A stretch of 34,541 nt of DNA from Lunasporangiospora selenospora. Its lineage: Eukaryota > Mortierellomycota > Mortierellomycetes > Mortierellales > Mortierellaceae. The notes under the pieces were generated by a model. It saw nothing but the letters and a program-made list of their open reading frames with translations. It had not been told where the DNA came from and ran no database searches. Shown piece by piece: positions 1 to 16,143 of the stretch; the first letter of the stretch is position 1, and every line of letters begins with the position of its first letter. The position numbers and the translations under genes are program-made. The stretch covers positions 2,947 through 37,487 of the forward strand of contig JAABOA010000019.1 in NCBI GenBank assembly GCA_015680635.1, read 5' to 3'.

Positions 1-48
1 GCATTACATTTACTCTTTAGAGTTGTACAAAGGAGCTGCTATGTTCTC

Positions 49-2934
49 TTAGAATGCTGGCAATAGTACCATCATGATAGAACTAAGGTTCAATGGCCAA
101 TAGACTAGACAGAGTGCAGGAAGCAACCAGGTTCCTAGGACTTCATATCCCTCTAGAACCCATCGAAGAATCAAGTTCACATCAAGACTGTACTGGTGTG
201 ATGCAAAGAGTGCAAGTCCTGGAGGCGAGATGGCAATGAGTATCAACACCTGTACAATGTTGAAGATCATCCAACGGCTTGGTCTGAACATCAAATATGG
301 CAATGCGATCACGAGTCCGATCGAAACAGCGAAACTAAAGTTGAGAGCTGAGAGTGTAGTGACGAAAAGAGCTGAAAGTGCGAGTGTGATTGATTTGAGA
401 ACAACCCAATCTGCTGCTGGCTGTGGTTCGGATGACTTTGGGGCCTTGCTAGATTGCAGAACGCGATGGCGCACATGAGCTGAGGATACACCAGTAAAAA
501 CGAGCATGATGCTGACACCCAGGCTTGAGATAAGCTTGATCAAAGGAGTCTACAATACACGGTAATTGAACGAAATAGAAAAACTTAGGGTGATAACCAG
601 CAAACATAGAATAAGACTGGATATCACTTGGATCGACTCCTTACCTCGCCTACGAATCCAAAATCGGTTGTGATCAAGTAAAAGGAGGCCAATCCCACCA
701 CAAAAGACATTCCAACAATTGTGGCAGGGACTCTGATATTTCTCTTTCGTCGAAGGTAAGGAAGTCCAATTGGAACATTTTCACCTTTGGTAATCGACTC
801 CAATTCGAGGGGTAGGTCACCAGACTGTCCCCAAAGGGAGAGAGCCTGAAAGATAAAGCTAACTCCAAGAATGATAACCGGGGGCATGTAAAGACCAATG
901 GAGGTGTATCGGTCAACTGCGGAGAGGAGATAAAAGAAGAACGATTGATGAAAGTGCTCCAGTAAATTGTTCAAGCTTCGTACGGTAGACTCCACAATTC
1001 TATGATGCAAAGGAATGCGGACTAGGATGAGAACATGGTAAATGGCGATGAATCGTCCTATTTGATAATTAAGGGCCACTACCCCACTTACACGCCAATC
1101 TTGTGTAGACCAAATCTATGCGAGTTCCATCCTGGTTTGTCGATACCATAGAGCGTAATGGCATCGATTTTGTATCTAAAAGTCAAACGAGACCGGATAT
1201 GATTTACCATTAAAACATGCTGTATATAATACCATAATATAGTAAGGAGATCAAGTCTACTTATTGAACTTACTTCAAGTAGAGCCCGTGGTTTCCTGAA
1301 GGTACTCCGGTAGCTTGATACTTCATCATGTTAAGCATTCTTTTAAGCGCATTGATGTAGTTCTTGGTCATGTTTTCAGTTGTTGGAATCAACTCATCGT
1401 GAAGCGTTAGCTCTACCGGGGCAATTCCTCCAGCAATATCTGCGACAGTATTGATCAAATCCAAGTTTGGAAGCTGGCCATTCACGCCCTCTATGAAATA
1501 AAACACCGTGTGGAGGTGGGGTCATTAGGGTATGTCTCCTGGCCAAAATCATTGTAGTGATTTTGTTGCACAGTTTACACATACCAAAGAAGATCCCGAG
1601 TGCGTTATAATCGCCTGTTCCTGCAAAGTCCAGATTCAAGGCTGCCTGAATTGCTCCGCTTCGTGCTGTAAGTGGATCCTCTTTCCGCGCTAAAAAAGGC
1701 CGTTGGTCATTAGCATTTGAAGACATACTGTAACACTCTTGGATACTATTGGTGTTGAGACCTACCAGAGTCGTTTTGTTCAAGTCCATGGTACGCCCTG
1801 AGCCAAGCCTGGAGTCCTTCATAATCACCATCCGATGAAACAAAGATGATATCCTTTGAAAAGTGAGAGCAGCCTAGTGTCCAGCAGGCATATCCCTTTT
1901 TGTCAGTACAAAAGAATGTCCAGTTACTCCATTCTAGAGGTTTAGCGCCTTGTGGAGACTTTCAGTTTCGTTCAAACACATACGTTTAAAAACCCTTGCA
2001 AGGGCCAAAAGCACTGTAACTCCATTGGTGTTGGCTAACAAATAAAATAATTAGCAATAAAATAAGTATCCCGCTGAGAAAGTCTCAATCCTATCCCAGC
2101 ATAGTTATTGTCCTGCTTACTAACGCCATCTCTTGATGTCCAGGGAGCACTAATGACAAGTGCCTCGGTTCCATCGCTCCGTGGCGCGTAGAAAACGGCA
2201 TAAGTATTTACTCCAAACTATGAGCGGGTAACAATAATTACGAATATTAGTCACCAGCAGCGAACTCGAAAGAGTAGGAAAACTTAGCTGACATACCTTT
2301 GAGGTGGTACTCGTATTGAGTGTATAGTTCTGGGTAGCAGCCTTCAGTCCGATCTGTGTGAATTCCTGCTCCAGTGCCTCCGCTCGTCTAACAACACAGT
2401 GAACCAGGCACCGGTCAGCTCAATTGCACAGTCAATGAGATCGTCGCCCATTTTCTATCCTATACCAGAACACCTACTCTTTTGCAGGATAACTTGATAT
2501 CCTTTGAACAGTTTCCCTCAATGTCTCCGCAACAATCGAGTCACCGTACTCGAAACGGACATTTGCCTGTTTTCAAAATAGAGGTATTAAATAAGTAATC
2601 ATTTCTGAAGGATAAAGGTAACCTTTCAAAGTCACTTCCGACGACATACACCTCCAGGCAACAAGGCGTTCTCTGATATATAAGTCCTTTTGCTGTAGCT
2701 TTGATGAGGAAGGGCTAGTAGCCAGATGAAAGACACGGCGACTAAGAGGTAGCTGAAATTTGCAAATGTCACATGATGGAATGGTTGGTCAGCACCATGG
2801 TCGAGACTACATGCAAATTACAAAAGCTTGCACAGAAATTATCATGCAGACCTCAGCTTCGGCATGATGTACAGCGCGAACCGGCTAAACAATTGCCGCC
2901 GCTGGGTCTTGGAGAGGCGACTTAGTAGCCCCAT
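49..2934 (-). CDS. GAA1: GPI transamidase component GAA1 (GPAA1)
   Basis: Subunit of the ER-membrane GPI transamidase, which attaches preformed GPI anchors to protein C-termini. Twelve exons read on the minus strand: 2934-2852, 2752-2650, 2566-2478, 2387-2297, 2217-2121, 2034-1984, 1933-1766, 1689-1585, 1490-1274, 1175-1092, 999-645, 549-49. All have GT-AG borders and consistent phase, giving 647 aa (human about 621, yeast about 614). Visible family motifs: RTYISENALLPG near residue 55, a DGTEALV segment, RSGAIQAALNLD, GVNGQLPNLDLIN, IDAITLYGI, and NNLLEHFHQSFFFYLL. The N-terminus has one membrane segment followed by a lumenal M28-peptidase-like domain. The C-terminal third is rich in hydrophobic segments and ends just after a WPLNL motif. 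The start follows the family pattern of a short basic cytosolic stretch before the first membrane helix. It is divergent from the ArfGAP gene. The family is near certain; individual exon edges are hand-made. Confidence 0.93.
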
Positions 2935-3731
2935 GATGAGAGGAGGAATAGATGGAGTGACGTTCGTTAGAGAGAAGGAATGGCGATAGGAACGGCCCCA
3001 AGAAAAAAAGCGTTTTTTAACTTCTGAATCTGGTCGTGCATTTAGGGGAAGGGTATTTAATGAGACCTCGTCTCCCTCTTTCGTTACTTTGCTTTACGTG
3101 TAGTTTCTATTATTTTTTTTGTGTAGTTTCTAAATGGTTTGGTGTTGTGGCCATTAGTGGCATAATAAATGTTCTGTGCCCCTAAAATACTTCTATCAAA
3201 GCTCGTGGTCAATAATCATACACGAATAGCACGTTCTAACTGGACTACAAATAATATCTAATGCCTTCAACACCAGGGTCCGACTGCCAGGCTCTTACTA
3301 GTCTACTCACCAGGAATAACGGGGTCAATTTGAAGTTGGGCTCCCTATTTGCATACGAAAAGCATCTTAGGGCCAACCCCGGGGTGGCACCCTAGAGACA
3401 TGGAGCCCAAGGTCTCTCTTGAACACGAGATATTTAGTTTCCAAAAAGTAATGAGCTAATGCCTGCAAGTGTAATGGCAACAGCCAACAGGGGAGATGCC
3501 TATTATTAAGGGTAACCGCCGCCCTTGCACCACCATTTCATCAGTTGCGGCGATGCTCACCATTTGCTATCGCCCATCTGATCGTCTCCTGTTCATCCTC
3601 GACCCTCCAAAGTACGGCCTGACCGTTGACCAGCGAGCGAACACGCATACTCACCTGGCTTCCCCTATTATCATCTCCCTGTCCTCTCCTCTCCTCAGCA
3701 CCTCTACTCTCTCACACCGGAAATTTGTCCA
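2935..3731. other. divergent intergenic region between GAA1 and the ArfGAP gene
   Basis: About 800 bases with no supportable gene. It must hold both promoters. Visible items are a direct repeat GTGTAGTTTCTA near 3099 and 3121 separated by a T-rich stretch, and an inverted repeat AGAGAC/GTCTCT around 3393-3419. Several short open frames overlap the right end but resemble no known family. A CT-rich stretch just before 3732 is typical of fungal 5' leaders. Confidence 0.5.
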
Positions 3732-7612
<3,881 letters not shown>

Positions 7613-7757
7613 GGAGGCCAAAGACAAGAGCGTGAATGATAGGTTCAATGCGCCCACCTTTAGAATATAAAGGCGTATTTATTTATTTTTCATTTGTCGT
7701 GCAATGGATTATTGTTTTTAGGAATGCAATGAGAGAGGATGGTTATAGGGAAGTGAA
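7613..7757. other. convergent 3' intergenic spacer
   Basis: Only 145 bases separate the stop codons of the ArfGAP gene and SWT1. The middle is AT-rich (GTATTTATTTATTTTT around 7674-7689) and reads as AATAAATAAATA on the opposite strand. It may therefore supply polyadenylation signals to both genes. No hairpin is evident. Confidence 0.4.
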
Positions 7758-9504
7758 TTAGTCCGAAAGCGCTTTACAGTGCTTCTTCCAGTCTAAAATC
7801 AAACGCACACGATTAGAGGCGTCATAGAACTGCTGCTTATCCGCGTGCAGGGTGTCCATGGACTTTGCTCCATCTGCCGATGAGAATTTCATAGCTGGCT
7901 GCGTCAAGATTCCTGCTAAAATCGCGTCAACATCATCAAGGAAGATAGTTAAATCTTTTTTGTAAACTTTGCCAAGTCCAAAAGTCTCCACACGGTCCCA
8001 GCTCTTGACAAAATGCTGTACACTATCCAAGTGTCGTTTGGCAATTTGAGCTCCGCTTGGGGACCCAAACAGATCAGAGAATACCTCTCTCCAATAATGC
8101 TGAAGAAGTAGGAAAGGCTGAACTAGTCGACGGCAGTCACGATCTTTGTCCATATCTTTGACTCGTGAGGATTCAAACTGGGTAATTTGCTTCCAATCCT
8201 GACCATAAATCGCCCTCAGATGGTCCTGAACAGCTGCTTCCAGAAAGCGTCGCAGATTCTTGATAACATGACTGGTGAGGTCGAATAACCTAGGGTCCAT
8301 CCCTTCTGGAGCCTGTGTTATCTTTGACGAGCTCTTAATCCGATGCATTTCACGATCATTGACCTCTGTCCTGTACTTTGAGTGTGACCCGCCTGTTGAC
8401 TTTCGTATTAATACCGGAGTCGATTCTGAGTCCTGGCAAGCTGTGTTTCCATCTACTGCCATGGATATATCATTAGAAGACATGGCACTAGAGATCTCGG
8501 TGCCTAGGATCGCTGCAGTAACACTATCTTGGTCAAGAACGACTTTTTCACGTGAGATTGTTTTGATGTCATGAATCAACGCTTTGACTGAGAGGTTCCT
8601 GTCGTTTGAGAAAAGGGTCACTCGGGTTTTTTTGTCATTAGGATAGGCTACTTTGAAGTACCGGCAGCAATCCAGAATGCGGTCGTCGTTTTGCTAATGA
8701 TATGATTGAAGAAGAATAAATCAATGTCCAGGGAGCTGTCAAAACAAGGCCGCTTGAATTGGTTTGCAGGGGTGAGTGGCACATACCGTTTGTTTCTCAA
8801 TGCTCTCGCTTATTTTCTGTCCCTGGAGTGCTCTTCGATCCGCTGGCTTTTCTAGTTCAGTTTCTACATATCGGATTGCCCTGCGAGACTTCTCTGCCAA
8901 ATCGAGCTCGCCTCCGAACTGCTTGCCTGACTTTAAACCATCAAGTTCCTGAATAACAACCCATGGGACAATAAACAAGATTCTAGGCACGCTATCCTTT
9001 GTCGTCTTGAGTCCATGGTTAGAGACGCTGAACTCTACGGAATTGGTGAGTGATTTTAGGAGGTTGAGATGTGAGATAAGGATATTGGTGTCAAGGATAA
9101 CAATAGCCGACGGATCATTGTCGCTATTCTCTTTTTGTTGGTGTGTAGATCGTTCAGACGCCCACTTTTTGAAAGACGAAATATCGGCAGGAGTTGAAGA
9201 GTCATGCCGCATATTGGAGATCATGGATGCAATGGACTGAATCTGAGCCTCGTCGTCAACATCCATAGCCTCGCCATCGGACTGATCGGGTGTGAAGTCT
9301 GGTGACTGAGAATATGTCCTGTGATGGTCTTGAAAACTAGATTGTCTTTCATGTCCTGTGAATGACTGACAACTATCGGTATTATATCCGGATCTCGATA
9401 GCCCGCCATGAGATGACACTGGTCCCTGTTGCTGTTGGTGGTGGTGGTGGCTATGTTGCTGTTGTTGTTGCTGTTGTTGTTGTTGTTGGAGCTGGAAATG
9501 GAAT

Positions 9505-9536
<32 letters not shown>

Positions 9537-9872
9537 CTCTATCTGTTGTCGCACAAGCTGCTCCTGATGCCAATGTCGTTCGTGAAGTCGGAGCTGGTCA
9601 TGGTGCTGACGCTCTAAGAGGTGTTGCCGTTGCTGAGAAAACATATCCTGAACATGTCGTCCTGCTTGTTGAATCATCAATAGCTCGTGCTCGCGCTGAG
9701 GTGTTGGCTCCTGCTGATGTTGAGCTGAGAGGGTGATGTATGTTGCCTCCTGCTCCTGGAAATGGACATGCTGTTGCTGCAGGAGCTGCTCCTGCTCCTG
9801 CTGATGCTTGAGAGTCTGCTCCTGTGCTTCGTGCTGATGCTGGCGTTGCAGTGAGTCCAGGTTCATTAACAT
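7758..9872 (-). CDS. SWT1: SWT1-like PIN-domain RNA endonuclease with polyQ N-terminus
   Basis: Swt1 in yeast is a PIN-domain endoribonuclease linked to nuclear mRNP quality control and transcription. Two exons, 9872-8787 and 8693-7758, give 673 aa; the intron starts GTATGT and ends TTAG. Residues 1-250 are low complexity, with Gln/His/Glu-rich sequence and two long Gln runs near 113-139. The PIN domain begins with VILDTNILIS (Asp261). It continues with PWVVIQELDGLK, then crosses the intron to QNDDRIL (Asp365, Asp366) and LFSNDRNL (Asp393). The acidic residues expected for metal binding are therefore all present. The C-terminal 200 residues form the helical domain seen in SWT1 proteins. An in-frame TGA lies upstream of the chosen ATG, and a second ATG is two codons further in. 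The polyQ section could vary in length between strains. Confidence 0.88.
9424..9549 (-). repeat. interrupted CAG/CAA trinucleotide repeat coding for polyglutamine in SWT1
   Basis: On the minus strand the stretch is mixed CAG and CAA codons. It gives two runs of about 11 Gln separated by a short FHFQL spacer, followed by a His-rich patch and another short Gln run. The codon mix argues for a selected or slowly evolving tract rather than a pure, freshly expanded repeat. Confidence 0.85.
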
Positions 9873-10122
9873 TGTACATGCAAAAGTCGATCACAGAAAG
9901 GCCAGTGCGTGTAGGCCATGCAAACACAACCGATAAACCCAACTTGAAAAGTGCGCCACAGCCCTCTTCTCGTCGACTCCTGTCCCGCCTCTCCCCTCTC
10001 TCCTAAGCCCTGCCCCACTCCCCCCCCCTGTCAAACAACCGCCGACGCGCCTTTACTCGCTGTCTGCATTTACCCATTGACATCCCGCTGATTCAGCTCA
10101 GCATCCAGCTGACCTCCCCACA
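9873..10122. promoter_or_regulatory. bidirectional promoter region between SWT1 and DOA10
   Basis: The two start codons are 250 bases apart on opposite strands, so both promoters must lie here or overlap the neighbouring 5' ends. The DOA10 side is CT-rich with a run of C around 10018-10029. No TATA box was seen. Inferred from gene positions only. Confidence 0.5.
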
Positions 10123-13100
10123 ATGGAGCAAGAGGAAGGTGCGCCCATTGTCTCCGATGATGATTCATGGAATGACTATATACCATGTTTCTTAGCAGGC
10201 CAGTGACCATGATTCTTTGACTAAATAGAGATCTGCAGAGTATGCCGTTCCGAGGCTACGCCCGAGCAACCGCTGTTCCATCCCTGCAAATGCTCAGGAA
10301 GTATCAAGTTTGTGCATCAGGATTGGTAAAAAAAACCCACCTCTATTGCCTCAGCTACTACCAAGGAAGTTGAGCATGTCTCGTCATCCAGGGTCCCTAA
10401 TTGTCATTGACTTTGCCTTTCCTAACCATCATTACATTCGTTGTGCACGAACAATAGCTTGCAAAAATGGCTGGAGCATAGCAATAAAAAGTATATCAGG
10501 CGCCAGAACTACAATTGATGGGTAATGTCGAAGCTTGAATGTGACAACTTATATCTCTTTACTTCTTTTTCTTCCTCAGGTATTGCGAGCTGTGCAAGTA
10601 CAACTTCACGTTTACGCCTAGTAAGAGCTCTTGGCTGCTCTCTTGCAAAAGTCACATCAGTATGTCATTCTCGCTTAGTCAAACTCCACGTTGGGACTAA
10701 TTATTGGAGCGTTTTTCACACCATAGTCTACTCGCCAGAGATGCCAGAAAAGATTCCGTGGGGCATTCTGCTACGGAGGGCATTCAACAAATTGGTCCGA
10801 GGAGTACAGCTTACGCTCCGCAGTATTCTTGTGGCTACAATATGGCTTGTCATGTTACCTTACTTTACTGTCTGGATTTGGCGACTGTATTTCTGGATTG
10901 GCGAAATATTTGCCCACCGCGCCAACGGACTCGAGTCGCCACACCCAAATACAACATCGCTCTTTGTCCCGAGGGCTAATTCGGCTCCAATTGGCCCAAT
11001 ACGAGCGCATGAGAAAACTACTCTGGATAGCCTTGTTTTCCTTCTTTCACAGTCAATTGCGCCAGAACATCAATGGGTCAGGTACAGTTACAAATATCTT
11101 GTCTTTCCTAATTGGCATCTCTCATGGAACAGCAGCTTACCACCTTCTCTACAGCAACTTTATCTTAGACTGTGTTGAAGGCCAGATAATTGGATTGGTA
11201 GTTGTAGTAGTGGTCGCTTCTATCTTTTTGTTGCGTGAATGGGTGACGCAAAATCAAGACGGCGATGGAGCTCTGGCGGCTGCGCCGGCCGGAGTAATTC
11301 CTGCGCCGAGAATCGATGCAGAAGCTCCAGGATTTAACGTGGAGCATGCTGTTGAAGATGCAGTAGAGCGGTTGATTGCTGCCCAACACCACATGGAGGC
11401 AATGGTGGAAGGCGAGGCAGAATCTAGCGATGACAGTGACTCTGAGGTCCAGTCTATACAATGGGATGGTACTCAACGAGAGCAAAGTCCAACGGCGGCG
11501 GCTTCGTCTAGAGGGCCATGGAACCTCGTCGATCCACAACATCGCCAAGAACGCAATGGGGACGAACTCGACGCCGCCACGCAGGCGCCTAGAACACCCT
11601 ACTACTGGAGGACTGAGGATATGGGTGAATCTAGCTCTGCGGCAGCTACGAGGCAGCAATTAGTAGGAACGCCACCCTCTGCCTCTGAACCACGACCTGG
11701 AAACCCACCACTTACTGGACCATCAATAGTAATACGACCCCCAGGGCGTCCTATTAATGAAAGAACTCACTCATCCGATCCAACAACCGTCATCCACGCC
11801 TCGACCAATGTTTTTGATCAAAGTGGACGCAGACCTCGAACACTGGATGGACTTCACAACCAGGGCATTACGTTCAGGGCACCAGAAGACTTGGTAGACA
11901 CGGACGATAATCCAACTTCTAGACACACAAGAGCTGGCTATGTTTATGACCCTCTCAACCAAACCTATCATCCGTAAGTAGATCGCTTCTGGAGATTAAG
12001 AACTAGAGGAAACACAGGCTAACCAGTCACTTCCATTTATTTTTTTAAAAAAAACAAAAAAAAACTTGTGCTAGTGATTCCCGTTGGGTTCTTTCGCCTT
12101 CCGACATTGGTAGCGATCCAAATTTCACAAACGGGCAGAATTCACTATGGACAGGTGGAGAAACGGGACTCACCTATGGAGAGAGCTCTTCCAGTGGTCA
12201 TGACCTTTTCGGAAAGCCGATATCGTCGATCACCGGAGAACAGCTCTATTGGAAAGAAGGCATTCCGCTGACATACGACAATGTTTATCTAAACCAAGAT
12301 GGTTCAGGAATGACAACCGCTGAGAAGATGACCCGATATCAAGATTTAGCCGAATCGGGGAAATTATCCTATGCCGATATCAGACAGCTGCCAGTTCATT
12401 GGAGGAGAGCCCAGGTCGCAGAGCAACTTAGACAACTGCGAGAGGAAGAAAGGGGAGAGGGTTTAGAACGAAGAGCAAGGCAACAAGAATTGATAAGACA
12501 AATCAATGAGCGTGGTATAAGACGACGAGAGGCCGCTGCTCACCCCGGACAAGCTGACCAACCCATCGACAATGCGCCAGTGCCGGCACAGCTAGCTCCC
12601 CCTGCCCAGGCACAACCAGCTGCCCCCGTGGCTCGCGCTCCTCCAGTTCAACCGAATGACGCAATTCAAGCAGATGATTTCGAGGATGGTGTCGCGGATG
12701 ACTTCGATGGAATCCTGGAAGTGATTGGTATTATCGGGTCGTATTGGCTCCTTCTCCAAAACTCGCTGTTAATGTCGGCACTAATTTGCGCAGGGCTTGG
12801 CGTCGGAGTCTGGATCCCATTCATGATTGGAAAGACGGTATTGCTCATGAACCCTTTCAACATCATTCGGACACCTTTGATAATGCTCAGTCGCCTTACA
12901 GATCCGATTCTGGATTATATTTTCGACCGTGTCGTACCGGCTACAGGAGTTCAATTGTCAAGGTTTGCTGGCCCGGTCATTGAATCACAGATCGGAAGCG
13001 TACTACTTAAGCCAGTGCTATTGACTCTCCAGGAGCAATGGACCAACATTTTGGAGTTGATAGTAGGAGTATCCAAGTCAGATCTCGACCAAGTCACTTA

Positions 13101-16100
13101 CTCGAAGAATGCAACAGAAATCATCCCCGTCGAATCAAATGCCGCTAACTTGACCCTAATCCACCAAATCACTCAAACATGGAATGGAGTAGTAAATGGC
13201 ACTTCCTCAGGAGACCGATTCATGGCAATCTCCCTGGGCTATATTATTGTTTTATCGCTCACTTACTGGTACTACTCAAGGATTCATAGTAGCCACGACA
13301 ATGGCTTTAACCGAATCGTTAAAGAAATCCTTCGAAAGCAAGGGTTAGTCCTGAAGGTACAGTCGCCACTAGATAAAACGGACCCAACATTGGACTATGC
13401 TCTAATGGTGATTGGAATGCTACTTACTGTGAACTCTTATTACCATTGCTTCGAAACTTTAGATCGTCCTTTTCGTTGCCATTGAAATGATCGCCTTCCC
13501 ATTGTTTTGTGGAGCCCTTATTGGAGTTGCGACACTTCCCCTTTTTCAAGGTGCGAGCATCTCGTCAAGGATCGTGTTCTTCTTGACGTCGCCCGGCTGG
13601 TCTCTCGTTTTATACTGGCTGGTTGGAACCACATTTATGTTCAACATCTCGATGTTCATCAGCTATTGTCGCACAATTGTCCGGAAAGGCGTGCTTTGGT
13701 TCATAAGAGACCCCAACGACCAAACGTTCCACCCGGTTCGGGAGATCCTAGAACGACCCATTACAATTTTGCTTCGGAAACAACTCAACGGTGCCATGAC
13801 GTACCTAACTCTAATTGTTCTCGGAGTCTTTGTTCCTGTCTATTGGATCAAGGCGACCGCAAATAACGTACTCCCCCTTCGTTGGACAGTTGAGTAAGTT
13901 GAAATATTACGTTCAGCTGATACCTTTTGACCCAAGATTAGATGACTCACTAACTGACCTGGAAAGCCTGCTTTCATCTAGTGAACCTATCTCAGACATT
14001 CCCATTGATTTATTGCTGTTCCATTTGGTGCTCCCAATGACTGCCCGCTGGCTAAATCCAATCCCGGCACTTGAAGTGATCCTGCAAAAATGGTGGCAAC
14101 TGTTGTCACGATGGATGCGTTTAAGCTCTTTCATGTACGGGAGGGAGAATGAGCAATTTTACAACGAAGAAGGCCAGACTGTTTATCGTACTTGGGGTGC
14201 ATGGCTCAGACGGACGAGACCAAACTTTCCGACAGCAGACCAAAATACGGGTGACATCTCCAACAACTCAAATGTTGAGAATGAGGTCGTATTTATTCCT
14301 GAAGGAAAACTTGTTCGAGTACCAAACACTGATCGTGTGATCCACATCAAAGATCGCCGCGTATTTGTGCCTGTTAATGTGCAAGGGAATGCACTGGATC
14401 CCCTCGAGGATATTCCCGGTGTAGTTGACCCTCAAATGGATCCCTTGTCTCATGGAGCTGGACCCTTTGATTTACTTGACCCTAAGGCGGATACAACAGT
14501 CGTCTACGCGCCACCTCATTTCAAGTTACGCTTGGTTGTCTTCACCATCTTAATCTGGACTTCCGTCATGATGTTTTTGGCCCATTCAATTGTTGTGCCA
14601 TGTAAGTGTCCGACAAATACCCCCCTCTCTCTCTCTCTTTCCCTTGAGTTTGAATGGAGATAAGTAGCTGTGAAAAGGCTGATGGTTCACACAAAATTCC
14701 TTATTCAAATGCATAGTATGGATTGGTCGATTCTTGATCTCTCTCAGAATTGAGAAACAGATTCATGATATCTACTCATTTTTACTGGGTGTGTACTTTG
14801 TGGAAGGCGTACGCCAGGGGGCCGTCATAATTCACAGGCACCTTGATGATTACCGTATGAATGGCCTGCCGTCAATGGATGCGGTCACCCGGCTTGAGAA
14901 CTTGAAGAAGGCTACCAGAATTATCTCAAAACTGCTATATTTCGGGATCACATTCGTGGTCATTATGCCTTTCACGCTTGGTCTTTTGACGGAATTGCTC
15001 TTGGTCCTCCCTCTTCGGACGATACTTAACGATGGCACTGGAATTATCTTTGTTCTAGTAAGTTCTCAGTGACCTAAATGGTGTATGCGCAACTAGCCAA
15101 AATCTCTGACCCTTTCCTTTTTTTTTTTGAATTTTGAATTCGAATTTGAATTTGATATAGACATGGGCCGTGGGTCTGTTGTACATGAAAATCATTCACC
15201 GGATTATTACGGGCATACCTAACAACCAGCTGGCCGCCCACTTTAACAGAATTTTTGTTGGAAGGAACATTGACGAATGGGATATTGGTCTGGCTAATAG
15301 CCAAATTATCTTCCCGTTCTTCAGATGGACATTCATGGCTATTGGTGTCCCTGCTGCTATTGCCTGGGTCATGGCCACAGCTACTGGTAGCGACACCAAA
15401 TATCTATTTGATTAACATTGTTAACGATTTTTCCAACTATTACAATAACTAACAGAATGCCTAAATATGATCATTCTTCGTATCAAACCGTAGGCGCCAC
15501 AGGTGCTATGAGGATCAAAGTCTTTAGGCTGACATATCCGGCTACCTTTTTGACCGGTATGGTATTGTCTGGACTGAAGGAGGCCATAAGCATTCTTCAA
15601 GGATGGAGTCAGCATGTGCGAGACCAAGAGTATCTTGTGGGCCGCCGGCTCCACAACCTAAGAGATGAAGATGTTAATGAGCTACAGAACCAACACGGCC
15701 AACATGACCAACAGGGTCAACAGGACCAACAGGACCAACAGGACCAATTGGAGCCCGTCCTTGAAGACCGCGCATCTACAACCACTGATACCGAAGACTG
15801 GAGAACGTCGTATTCGACAGACGGTAGTGCATCAATGACGGGCACATCATCATCCCAATCCCAAGTTGCTGATCAACTAGATGATAACAATAACGCCCAG
15901 TGGAGTGCACGACAGCATCGTCACCAATCAGTCGACCATAGTGAGAAGGAGCCTGAGGTGGACTTTCCCGAGCGCTATGGAATTCGGAGGTCGTGGAGGC
16001 GTGAGCAGGATGCTGAACATGATGATAGAGGAGAATTAGGAGTGGAGGAAGAAGAAAAGGGCTCTATTGGAGAACGGATACGAGCCAGGCGACTACGACG

Positions 16101-16143
16101 GCTCCAAGCACTTGAACAAGACGCACATCGCACGGCCATGTAG
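10123..16143 (+). CDS. DOA10: DOA10/MARCH6 (SSM4) ER membrane RING-CH E3 ubiquitin ligase
   Basis: ER and nuclear-envelope ubiquitin ligase for ER-associated degradation. Twelve exons: 10123-10138, 10229-10325, 10458-10490, 10580-10620, 10727-11081, 11155-11973, 12075-13356, 13463-13893, 13982-14601, 14717-15057, 15161-15386, 15494-16143; 1636 aa, phase consistent. The N-terminal RING-CH has the full C4HC3 set: C8, C11, C25, C27, H35, C38, C51, C54. Next come TPIYSPEMP, paired membrane segments ending FLLREWV, and an acidic disordered loop. The conserved [15 protein letters not shown] block leads into the multi-membrane TD region, with [25 protein letters not shown] and [10 protein letters not shown]. 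The C-terminal element [14 protein letters not shown], conserved from yeast Doa10 to MARCH6, is followed by an unusual tail of about 165 residues with Gln/Asp repeats and charged clusters. The first exon is only 16 bases. It is divergent from SWT1. Confidence 0.95.
15704..15750 (+). repeat. short tandem repeat in the DOA10 tail (about 9-base unit)
   Basis: The unit CAACAGGAC and close variants recur about four times. They encode a QQD/QQG tract just after the conserved C-terminal element of DOA10. The reading frame is kept because the unit is a multiple of three. Confidence 0.8.

Noticed and set aside
9362-9736. Plus-strand open frames with poly-Leu or poly-Val runs
   Set aside because: Antisense reading of the SWT1 CAG/CAA repeat; the minus strand continues into a PIN domain.
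11165-11659. 164-codon minus-strand frame opposite DOA10
   Set aside because: Shadow of the acidic DOA10 loop; Arg/Ser-rich with no family signal.
12068-13900. Apparent frameshifts in the DOA10 middle region
   Set aside because: Each frame change coincides with a GT-AG intron of normal length that restores a conserved motif, for example LPLRW joined to DIPIDLLL across 13894-13981.
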